Assembly: GCA_020746105.1 (NCBI GenBank)
Contig: CM036620.1
Span: 28,040,118 to 28,104,117, forward strand
Origin: Trogon surrucura
Taxonomy: Eukaryota; Chordata; Aves; Trogoniformes; Trogonidae
Length of the DNA stretch: 64,000 nucleotides
Reading direction: 5' to 3'
Below, piece after piece: positions 36,985 to 46,252 of the stretch (its first letter is position 1; every line of letters begins with the position of its first letter). Made by a program: the position numbers and the translations under genes. The notes under the pieces were generated by a model. That model did not search any database, had not been told where the DNA came from, and saw only the letters and a program-made list of their open reading frames with translations.

Positions 36985-37845
36985 GCAGAGGCCAGCTTTT
37001 CCAGCAGCAGAGCATGGCCAGAGAGCTGCGCTGCTCTCGACGTGCAGCTTCTCAGACTCACAGCGAGCGCACCCAGAAAGACAATTTCCACCTTGGAGGT
37101 CTGCAGCTCTGCTCCTACGTCCTGGAGATCACAGGTTTTTCCACCCATGCCCTTGACCCTGCGGATCTCCTTTAGTCTCACACTGGTGACACCCAGATGG
37201 CAACTTTGGACACTGGGACAGATACAGCTCATCCCAGAGACTGCCTGTGGAGTTTGTGGCACAGATCTGAGCCCACCAGGCATGGAGATAACAGCGTGCA
37301 AGAGGAGCTCAGCAGGACCAGAGTTTGGGGAATCTTCCCCCAATTCAGCTGAAGATGCCATTGCAACAGAGGCTCCTGCCACCACCTGTGAGAGGACAGG
37401 ACCACTCGTCCTCTGGGAAAATCCCCTCTGGGATCTTTATGCAATGTCAAAAAGCCATAAATTAATTTGTTTTAACCAAACTGCTGCCTGTGAGTGTCTG
37501 TCCAACACTTCGTGGGCAACGGGGGCAGGCCGCAGGTTGCTACAGACGCATTGCATGCAGACAGCTTGCAGTCATGCACACAGCAGCTGTGGAGTGGCCC
37601 CAAAGCTTCCTAAAGGATCCACTCGTCCCTTTGACAGGCGGTCTTCAGACAGGGGGCTGGCTTTAGGTGTTCATTTACAGACCTTTGCAGCTTGCTGGGT
37701 ATCCCAAACATTTGAAGGAGACTGGCAGGTAAGAAACAGGATTTTGGGGAAACTCGGCTCTTCCAGTGTAGCAGTTGGAGGTGTGCTGTGATATCCCACA
37801 GAACCCACAATCACCCTGCACTCTTCAGAGACAAGTTCAGGATCT

Positions 37846-38824
37846 CACAGAATCACAAACTTGTTGAGGCTGGAAAAGATCTCTGAGATCATCAAGTCCA
37901 GCCCATGACCCAAAACCACCACATCAGCAAGACCATGGCACTAAGTGCCACATCCAGCCTCTCCTTAAGCACCTCCAGGGACGGTGACGCCACCACCTCC
38001 TTGGGCAGTACATTCCAATGCCTGATGATGCTCTCCGTGAGGAAGTGCTTCATGAGATCCAACCTAAACCCTCCCCGACACAGTTTCAGGCCATGCCCTC
38101 TCGTCCTGTCACTGGTTGCCCGGGAGAAGAGCTCGACCCCCACCTGACTACAGCCTCCCTTCAGGGAGTTGTAGAGAGTGATAAGGTCCCCCCTGAGTCT
38201 CCTCTTCTCCAGGCTAAACAAGCCCAGCTCCCCCAGCCTCTCCTCACAGGACTTTCCCTCCAGTCCCTTCCCCAGCCTCGTTGCTCTCCTCTGGACTCGC
38301 TCCAGCACCTCAATGTCTTTCTTGCAGTGAGGGGCCCAGACCTGCACACAGCACTCGAGGGGAGGCCTCACCAGTGCTGAGTACAGGGGCAGAATTACAT
38401 CCCTGCTCCTGCTGGCCACGCCATTCCTGACACAAGCCAGGATGCCATTGGCCTTCTGGGTCACCTGGGCACACTGCTGGCTCATGTGCAACCGCTTGTC
38501 AACCAGTACTCCCAGGTCCCTCTCTGCTGGGCCGCTCTCCAGCCACTCTTCCCTCAGTCGGTAGCGCTGCAGGGGGTTGTTGTGGCCAAAGTGTAGGACT
38601 CTGCACTTGGTCTTGTTGAACTTCACACCGTTGACCTTGCTCCATAGACCCAGCCTGTTCAGGTCCCTCTGCAGAGCCTTCCCACCCTCTGGCAGATCGA
38701 CACTCCCCCCCCCAGCTTGGTGTCATCTGCAAAGTCACTACGGGTATACTCAATAAGGGCAGACTCAACTTAGTAAGGGTAGACTCATTTACTAAGGGTA
38801 CACTCTCAGTCCCATTCTTACCCT
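37846..38824 (-). mobile_element. CR1 LINE in unit 4
   Basis: Same as the unit 2 and 3 copies, open frame 38626-37892, minisatellite 38739-38806. It is the last CR1 of the array; none follows unit 5. Confidence 0.88.
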
Positions 38825-39009
38825 GTCCCTGTTTTCATTTCAGTTACGGTTTAGGGAAGTGTCTGCCCACTTTGCCAACGGGCCCGCCTGGGAGACAGCT
38901 TCTGCCAGGTGCATTGGTACCAGCTGTGATGCCCAGGACACGCTGAGGCGGGTGGTGGGGATGAAGGCGGGGGCTTGGCAGTGGCTGGGTGACACTGCTC
39001 TGGTGGCTG

Positions 39010-39092
39010 TGACGTCAGAGGGGACGTCACAATGGGAGCTGCCTTTAAGGGCATCACCAGGCAGCCTCACTGCAGTTGGACTTGGGCGATCG
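39010..39092 (+). promoter_or_regulatory. Unit 5 promoter with paired CRE sites and exon 1 donor
   Basis: CRE at 39010-39017, second site 39022-39029, donor GT at 39093. The sites are intact although the gene it serves is split by a retrovirus. Confidence 0.5.
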
Positions 39093-39942
39093 GTGAGTGC
39101 AGCACGCAGGGGGAAGGCTGGGCTGGGCTGGGGACGGGGCAGATGCCCAGGGGCATGTCTAACCCAGAAAGCGAGCCAAGCACCTCCAGGCAGGGCACGG
39201 TAGCACCCCCGGGGCTGGGGCCAGAGGTGCTCGGGGCTCCATGTGGTGGCCGGCACCCAGAGAGACTTTGGGGGTGGGTACTCCTGGCTCCATGGGATGC
39301 TGTTGTGTGTCAGGGATGGGGCCTTGGAAGAGTTTTCTCAGGGGTCCCTTCAAATTTCACATGGCCCAGCCCAGCCAGCTTGGGCAGGATGGGCCCTGTG
39401 CTGCCTCTAGTCAGGGCCTACGGCCCCTTCAAGCCTGTTGACAGCAGTGCCCAAAAGCTCTCCTGGGACAGCCCGTGGCTTCCACCTGAGGAGTGCTCAC
39501 AACAACTGCCCTTCCTCCCACGGCCCCTCTCCTAACAGCCCCAGCTCCAAGAGACTCCTGCCCTGCTCCCCCAGCCCCATGCTCCCTCCCACCAGCCCTG
39601 CTGAAACCCCTTTTCTCCCACCTCCTCCAGGCCATGGCTGTGGCAGGTCTCCTTGTCCTGGCTGTGCTGGCCATCCAGGCTGGGCACAAGCATACAGAGC
39701 AGATGGATTTCGCGACAGCTGAGCGTATGCAGCAGCGCGAGGAATACCTGAACCAGGAGATGACTCGGCTGCTTCATGAGATAGAGCAGAGCAGCGGTGC
39801 GCAGGAAGACACGCTGCTTTCTGTGCTGGGCTGGGTGCTGGTATGGACCATGTCGGGAGCCATGCTCTGCTGGCAGGCCTGGACAATCGTGTGCGCCTTT
39901 GCTGGCTGCTATGAGGAGGAGGACGATGATGAGCAGGAGGAG

Positions 39943-39948
39943 GGCAAC
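39943..39948. repeat. Left 6-bp target-site duplication of the ERV (GGCAAC)
   Basis: GGCAAC directly abuts the 5' LTR and recurs at 42372-42377 directly after the 3' LTR. Six base pairs is usual for alpha- and betaretrovirus-like (class II) elements. Confidence 0.95.
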
Positions 39949-40351
39949 TGTAGAGGAATTTCTTGTGGAGTAGAGGTGTGGTATAACTTTAAAAGTGTGG
40001 ACAACCCAGCGTAGGCCTAAACAGAGGCTCTGTCCTTGAAGCTGCCTTGGAACACAGGGAGGAGGAGGTTTTATCTGTTTTGTGAGAGCTTTGCGAGATG
40101 CTTGGCGGGAGGTGCTGGCCCCGGGGGGAGAAGGGGGGGCGAGAGCCGCTTGCATAGTGGAATGGCACTACCCAATAAAACGCTGGCGCGTGTAAACCGG
40201 TAACTGACCAACTTTGGGAAGGGGCAGGCGCGGGGACGCTGCTGAACTGTATATATTGAGCTGTCTGGAGCAATAAAAGAGAGAACTACTTGTAGCCATA
40301 TCGGTGGGATTTGTCGTTGTCTTGACCGGCTCTCCGATAGGACCCTCTTCA
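39949..40351 (+). repeat. 5' LTR
   Basis: 403 bp, TG...CA ends (tgtagagg ... ctcttca). It has a TATA-like tatatatt at 40250-40257 and AATAAA at 40272-40277, only ~20 bp apart, implying a very short R region or an upstream start; another AATAAA is at 40154-40159. Confidence 0.95.
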
Positions 40352-40353
40352 TC

Positions 40354-40368
40354 TGGCGCCCGAACAGG
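40354..40368 (+). other. Primer-binding site, tRNA-Lys type
   Basis: TGGCGCCCGAACAGG, two bases after the 5' LTR, matches the 3' end complement of tRNA-Lys3. The match ends after 15 bases. Confidence 0.85.
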
Positions 40369-40548
40369 CTGAAAATGGGGAATTGCTTAAATGTGGATTG
40401 CTTAAATGCGGGAAGACTCCGAAGCATCGGACGTGAGCCGATTTGGGAGCCGGAGAGCTGGAGGCGGGAGAGTTCCGAGTGTGACCAAAAGGGCACCGGA
40501 GACCAGAGCTTGAGAGACCAATCAAGCCCCTGCCAAGGTAAGACCGCG

Positions 40549-40995
40549 ATGGAAACGGACGCGGCAACTCGCCTCCTTAGTATACTCTCTGAGAGAGGAG
40601 GAAAAGTAAAGGAGCGAGACGTATTAGCCCTATGGGCTCGGAAACGGGAGAAAATGAACGACCCACCATTAATCTTTAGTTCCACGGAATGGCGTGAAGT
40701 AGGAGGCTTTTTGTGGGACTGTACTCTAGAGGGAGGAAAAGAAGGAAAGGAAGAAAAAGAACTAGGAACAGTTTGGAAAACTGTAATACACACTCTAGAA
40801 ATCATGCAAGCAGAAAAGAAAGTTGCTGCGGCAGTGATCGAAGCATTGGGGGGAGGGCAGGAAAGGAAAAAGGCAAAGGAAGAAACTCCCTGCTCGTCCC
40901 GACTGGGTGGAAAAAAAAAAAAAAAAAAGAAAAAGAAAAAGAAAAAGGAGAAAATGTACTGCGTTGCAGAATTAAGACTTTCGTCCTTGAGCTGA
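40549..40995 (+). pseudogene. gag: gag N-terminal (matrix-like) fragment of the ERV
   Basis: An open frame follows a consensus splice donor (aag|gtaaga, GT at 40538-40539) and a plausible start at 40549. The first ~105 residues are Lys/Glu-rich and helical, as in retroviral matrix domains, and include a segment with TVWKTVIHTLEIMQ. The frame then runs into a poly-Lys stretch encoded by an A-rich tract (40912-40947) and stops at 40995. The same frame is open back to an ATG at 40375, just after the primer-binding site, so the true start is uncertain. Capsid, nucleocapsid and everything downstream are missing. Confidence 0.6.
40912..40947. repeat. A-rich tract at the internal deletion junction
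   Basis: A run of about 18 A followed by (AAAAAG)-like repeats. It separates gag-like from env-like sequence. Confidence 0.8.
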
Positions 40996-41819
40996 GCTCT
41001 TTTCTAAACAAGTGCATAACTCTTGCTTGCTAATTATGAAAAGAGACCCTGACCAGCCAGATACAGCTCATGTTGCAAGCTAGTCCGTGAGAATGAACAG
41101 ATAAGACACTTGTACACCAGATGTGCATGGGAGTGAATGGGAGAGTATGATCAAAACAGACCTGGGAAGTTCTGCTTTCCCTGTGTGATAACAGAGTGAT
41201 TGAAGTAATATTTGAGCTAATATTTTCAAGCCCGAACCATAAAGGATCCTTTGCAACAGCGATGGAGCAGTGTCATCAGAGACGCTATAATAGAGGGAGA
41301 TTGGGAAGCAGCCAGTTCGACTGCGTGTCCTGTTAGTATCAATAACGGACAAGGGACCTGGGAACCACATGATCCTGCATGATGTGGCTGTGCAGCATCC
41401 TGTCACTTAACAGCGCAGCAGCAACACGACCGTGCACTGGGCCTGCCTGTTGAACCCCTCTGTTTCGCCCAGTGACGTGATGGGACCCTGAAGTACCGAT
41501 TACCAACAACGACATGGATTGGACTGGCAGAAGATGCTTACAGCTGATGGCAGAGCAATTATGGGAAAATGTGACTATTCTCAATGTTACCTGTTGTATT
41601 AATATGTATCCTCTTTGTGTGACTAACAATGAAGCTTATATTGGTTGTGTAACCAAAGCCACATAGTAGGTGTTAAGGTTTATGTACTAACCAGCAGAGT
41701 GATATTTCTTTAGCTAAAAGCAAGGCAGGGAAACCAGCTGCCTTTTGCTTTGTTAGAAGTGTGTGATTAAAGATCAAAGTATGATTTAGGGTGATGGGTG
41801 TGAGAATTTGACAGGATGA
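40996..41819 (+). other. ERV internal noncoding / decayed env region
   Basis: There is no long frame. A short stretch near 41540-41660 contains two N-glycosylation sequons (ENVT, NVT) and several Cys, consistent with a decayed envelope surface segment, but it is too short to be certain. Confidence 0.45.
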
Positions 41820-41968
41820 ATTAAGAGTTTAGTTAAGACATTTTTGGTTATTGCAGTTTTAATTGTTATAGGCTTAGTTATGTTTAGTTGTTTGATAAAT
41901 ATAATCAAGAAAATGATAAGCAAGCTAGTGGATGAAGCCTGGGTTGTCCAAAAAGAAAAAGGGGGATA
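41820..41968 (+). pseudogene. env: env transmembrane-anchor and tail remnant, with polypurine tract
   Basis: An open segment with a ~20-residue hydrophobic anchor (FLVIAVLIVIGLVMF) followed by a basic cytoplasmic tail (INIIKKMISK) lies just upstream of the 3' LTR, as expected for the end of a retroviral TM subunit. A TGA immediately precedes it at 41817-41819. The polypurine tract (aaaaagaaaaagggggata, 41950-41968) primes plus-strand synthesis and abuts the 3' LTR. Confidence 0.65.
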
Positions 41969-42371
41969 TGTAGAGGAATTTCTTGTGGAGCAGAGGTGCG
42001 GTATAACTTTAAAAGTGTGGACAACCCAGCGTAGGCCTAAACAGAGGCTCTGTCCTTGAAGCTGCCTTGGAACACAGGGAGGAGGAGGTTTTATCTGTTT
42101 TGTGAGAGCTTTGCGAGATGCTTGGCGGGAGGTGCTGGCCCCGGGGGGAGAAGGGGGGGCGAGAGCCGCTTGCATAGTGGAATGGCACTACCCAATAAAA
42201 CGCTGGCGCGTGTAAACCGGTAACTGACCAACTTTGGGAAGGGGCAGGCGCGGGGACGCTGCTGAACTGTATATATTGAGCTGTCTGGAGCAATAAAAGA
42301 GAGAACTACTTGTAGCCATATCGGTGGGATTTGTCGTTGTCTTGACCGGCTCTCCGATAGGACCCTCTTCA
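41969..42371 (+). repeat. 3' LTR
   Basis: 403 bp; matches the 5' LTR except at 41991 and 41999 (C in place of T). AATAAA at 42292-42297, followed by the GGCAAC duplication. Confidence 0.95.
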
Positions 42372-43613
42372 GGCAACGATGAGCAGGAGGAGGGCAACTT
42401 CGATGATGTCAGATCCTTGGCTGTGTCCACCCCATCACCAGTGCAGCAGGGCCTGCCTGACACGTGCAAGGTGCTGAAGGAGCTGGTGGAGGACCTCCTC
42501 GGTGTCTGTCGAATGCTCTGCAAGACGACATTCATGCCGCAGATGCACCCGGCCGCTGGGGAGGACGGCACTTATGAAGCTTGGCGTGTCCGTGAGAACA
42601 CCATCTTCTACCGCCTGCTCGTGTTCCTGCAGCCACCCCCCGGGTACTTTTTCAGCCTGGAGGAGGACACCACGGGGCAGCTGCCAGCAGGGATCTTCCG
42701 GGCCCGTGTGGTGATGGAGTGCATGTGCCAGCGGAAGCAGCTGCTGCTGAGGGATACCTGCTTTCTCCACAGCGCTGACAACGAGGTGCCGAGGGTTCAG
42801 ATCTCAGATCTCCTACGCAGGCTCTGCACAGACACCTACTTAGACATGGAGAAAGTCGCCTGCTGGGCCCAGATGTTGGTGAGATCAGCCTGGCTGTATA
42901 TGCCCCAGGCACAGCAGTGCCAGCTGACGGTGCTCCCCTCCTCCCAGACCTGCACCTTCCAGCTGACAGGCACCTCCACCTCCAAGACGACCATCATGAC
43001 AGAGATGATTTTTGCAGTGCAGCCAGGCAAACCAGGCCCCTGCCCAAGCTCTGTGTAGGCTGAGGCCAGCTTTACCAGCAGCAGAGCATGGTCAGAGAGC
43101 TGCGCTGCTCTCGACGTGCAGCTTCTCAGACGCATGGTTAGCACACCCAGAAAGACAATTTCCACCTTGGAGGTCTGCAGCTCTGCTCTCATGTCCTGGA
43201 GATCACACGCTTTTCCATTCATGCCCTTGACCATGCAGACCTCCCTTCATCTCACACTGGTGACACCCAGATGACAACTTTGGACACTGGGACAGATACA
43301 GCTCATCCCAGAGACTGCCTGTGGAGTTCGTGGCACAGATCTGAGCCCACCAGGCATGGAGATAACAGCGTGCGAGAGGAGCCCAGCAGGACCAGAGTTT
43401 GGGGAATCTTCCCTCAATCCAGCTGAAGATGCCACTGCAACAGAGGCTCCTGCCACCACCTGTGAGAGGATGGGAACACCCGTCCTCTCGGAAAGAGTTG
43501 ATCCCCTCTGGGATCTTTACACAGTGTCAAGATGCCATAAATTAACTTGTTTCAACCAAATCTCTGTCTGTGAACATCTGTGCAACATTTTGTTGGGAAT
43601 GTGAGCAGGTAGC

Positions 43614-46142
43614 AGGACCATGGAGAACATGCCTTAATGGCCTTTCCAAGTACTATTACACAACTGTTAGCAATTTCAAGAAATTTTGTATGTTACACAT
43701 ACTGAAATCTACATTGCAAGCATAATAGTCTGATGGTTCTTCAGCACTTTATTTTTGTTATCTGAACTAAGGCTGAGCAATATGATCGAGACTGGAACTT
43801 CAGCATTACAACCTATTTCAGAGTATGATATGTGGTAAGTTCAGCAAGCATGATGACAATTTATGAGATGGTATTTGCCCTATGCAGCTTGGCTTAAAAA
43901 ACACAGGGGAAAAATGAGTGTTCTTGTACCTTGAGAATATCTAGCTAAACAACAAATACTGGGTTTGCTTGTTCCTGTTAAATAACTTATAATGGATAAT
44001 CTTCAGATAAAACATCTTTGCTGCCAAAGAGAACATCTGATTATATCCACCAGGTCCCAACATTCTCTGTTACCCTGAGATATGCTACCAAGAAATACAC
44101 ACAAAGTGTTCTAATGAGGTGTTCTGCTCTCTCTTCGCAAGCAGCTGGGCAAGAGTATACCAATGTATATTTCCAAATGAAAAAGCAATTTAATATGATG
44201 AAGCTAAATCCTTTTACTAAACTTAGTGCATTTTTATTATTAGTTAGTTAAATGTATGGGTATATGCAGTATCAACACACCATGAAATGAAGAAATTGCC
44301 AATTTCTAGCATGAATTACTTGATAAAGGGGACTGCATTAAATGCAGAGTTGTTGAATATATCAGTAATGCTACAGTGGTTAATCATAAAGTTATAGGAA
44401 GAAAGCCTGCAGTACTTCACAGTGTATTGAACTTGCAATTGCATCCAAAGTAGCTTACAGACAATATTAGTAAATGCAATGCATTTCCTAGTAGACTGCA
44501 GGAAATGCTTTAGTGCCTTCAAAAAACATAGTTTAAGGCAAATTCCATATTACTTAGGAGTATTGCAAACACATAGATTTCCCTTAGTATTTTCCGTTAG
44601 TAGACTGCAGCATAAAGGAAGACTATATAATTATGCTTATTTTACTGAAGAGATGAAAGAAGCATAAGGACAAGTAATGTAGCCAGTGATATCTGACAGG
44701 GTAATTGCAGGCTGAGTGGTCTCACTCTGTCCCCCCCAGACTCAGTCAACTCTCATGGCCAGTCTCACAGTGTTTTTGACATAATTTTCCACATTGATCA
44801 TTTTTTCAAGTGTAATATAAAAAGTCTGTGTTTGACACATTAAGTTTTAGTGACAGCCACAGACAGCTGCAATTTCCCTCAATAAAACAAATAATTAATT
44901 AGTAAAACACAGTATGCAATGTATGTCCAGATTGACTCACTCCTATTGCTAATTGGAGCAATTAGCTTCAATACCTACATGGTGTTTTGCAGAGCTATGA
45001 AAGAAGCAAATACACAGACAACATATATTAATTTTCTAGATTAGCAACCAGTAAGGTCACTTCTGGTAGCCCCATAAAAATATCTAAAAGAAGAATTATA
45101 CAGTTGATAACCTATATATTTCATATAGAATATAGGGAAAATGTGACCTGTAGAAATAAGCCTAAATGCAGGCCAGATTTTCTTTTTACTGGGACATTCG
45201 GTAAAATTAATCAACAAGCTAAACATCCAGAGTTTGAACAAAAACCCATTACTACTGACTAAACAGATTCCTGGCCAAAACAGCTGTATTTTTTCACCGT
45301 TCATTTGAGAAAAAGGCCCTCTCTTGCCAGGAACAAAACCAGAACCGTACAAGTTTTCCTCATGTGTCTCTGCCTGAAATGTTCTACCAACAACTTCAAA
45401 AAGGCAAAGCCCTTAAAAGTCCTCGCAATTAGCCAGTCTTCAACATTGCCTCAGAGAGCTATATCTCAAATCCTGAAAAAGCTAATAGAAATAATTTCAG
45501 TCTTCTGTAAGACTACAGGAAAGCCCATATATGGTTTGGGAGAAAGGCATTACATATTCACCATTGTTGATAGCAGTAAGTGAGGAAGAAGCTAGAGTAA
45601 TTTTTAGAAGCTCATTGACTACACACAACCAATCAGTGGCCATAAACGTAACAAAACACAGAAACTATAGCACAGCATATGGGGGAGAAAAGATGACAAA
45701 CACTGAATTGAAGACCAATTCAGATTAAACAAGTCTGTCTGAAGTCAGAAAGTGAAGAATCCATTTCTTAGGAAAGGGCAAACCTACCAATTTCATCCAT
45801 CCAACTCCCCATTTTCTTATTCTTTTTTTTTAATTGGGTAGTTATTACTGAGGAAAAGGTCAACATCCGGTAGACTTCGAGGAAAAAAAAACCAGTTCAA
45901 TAAACACCAGTGAGATAGAGAGAAAAAAGAGACCAAGAACTACTTGTAAATCACAAGCTAGATGACAACTTGTATTGTCTTATATATGCTGAAGTGGCTT
46001 TTATCAAGGTGCCTGTGTTGCTTATCTCTAGTAATGCTTCACAAAATTTTGTAGCCCACAAGTCTTGGTTACTCTATTGCAGATTTGCCTGTCAGAAATG
46101 GAACATCCCTGAGAAAAAGCTGCCAAACGGATTCAGACATAC
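43614..46142. other. AT-rich noncoding stretch right of the array
   Basis: Similarity to the unit 3' region fades near 43613 and no CR1 follows. No exon, RNA or repeat recognised up to the candidate exon at 46.14 kb. Confidence 0.55.
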
Positions 46143-46243
46143 TTCCTGGACAATTTCCGGTGGATCACTGAGGTTTTTTTCAGTTTCAGGGTCATCCAGA
46201 CTATCTTCAGCTTTGTTCAGTGAAGTTCTCGGAACTTTAGGGG
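46143..46243 (-). CDS. Candidate internal coding exon, about 33 codons
   Basis: On the minus strand an Asp/Glu/Lys/Ser/Pro-rich open segment (KVPRTSLNKAEDSLDDPETE...) ends at a good donor (ggaa|gtatgt, GT at 46142-46141), phase 0. The acceptor is uncertain: gattag ending at 46244 or cttgtaag ending at 46253, both with weak polypyrimidine tracts. Both acceptor choices need a preceding codon with one base, which does not fit the phase-0 end of the 49.7-kb exon, so another exon or a different transcript would be needed. The open region is only ~55 codons and could be chance. Confidence 0.22.
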
Positions 46244-46252
46244 CTAATCTCC

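Larger units (their letters stand above)
39949..42371 (+). mobile_element. Defective endogenous retrovirus, two LTRs, class II type
   Basis: The element is 2423 bp: 5' LTR (403 bp), primer-binding site, gag-head fragment, A-rich junction, env-tail fragment, polypurine tract, 3' LTR (403 bp). Protease, polymerase and most of gag and env are absent, so it would depend on proteins from another virus for mobility. The LTRs differ only at two positions (T39971/C41991, T39979/C41999), which indicates a young insertion. The primer-binding site is complementary to tRNA-Lys, unlike the tRNA-Trp used by avian leukosis-type viruses. It inserted within the acidic repeat of copy 5, in the same orientation as the gene. 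Confidence 0.93.
39634..43058 (+). pseudogene. ITPRIPL1-like: ITPRIPL1-like copy 5, split by an endogenous retrovirus
   Basis: The 5' part (39634-39948, 105 codons) matches copies 2-4 apart from one change (Asp95 to Glu) and stops in the acidic repeat where the retrovirus enters. The 3' part resumes at 42372 after the 6-bp duplication and ends at the same TAG as the other copies (43056-43058). This 3' half is clearly more diverged, with FDDVRSLAV after the acidic tract, CRMLCKTTFMPQ and other changes. Reading on from the 5' part, the frame enters the LTR and stops at 40012-40014 after 22 foreign residues. The downstream remnant (43059 to about 43250) also carries an extra TAG before the NFHLGGLQLC motif. 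Confidence 0.85.
24174..43613 (+). repeat. Tandem array of five ITPRIPL1-like gene units
   Basis: The units start at the shared sequence gtccctgttttcatttcag: 24174 (unit 1, 3653 bp), 27827, 31493, 35159 (units 2-4, 3666 bp each) and 38825 (unit 5, split by a retrovirus and ending about 43613). Order inside a unit: promoter/exon 1, intron, coding exon, decayed 3' coding remnant and 3' region, inverted CR1. Units 2-4 differ by only a few bases over 3.67 kb. Unit 1 matches them almost perfectly from about 25440 onward but is clearly diverged before that. Unit 5 matches until the retroviral insertion at 39948 and is diverged after it, and it lacks the trailing CR1. The array is much richer in GC than its surroundings. 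Confidence 0.95.

Noticed and set aside
40375..40548. ATG just after the primer-binding site as the certain gag start
   Set aside because: It lies in the leader upstream of the splice donor; the later ATG at 40549 is as likely, so the earlier start was not asserted.
24174..43613. Regular array read as a CRISPR or satellite
   Set aside because: The repeat unit is a 3.67-kb gene-bearing segment, not a short repeat-spacer pattern or simple satellite.
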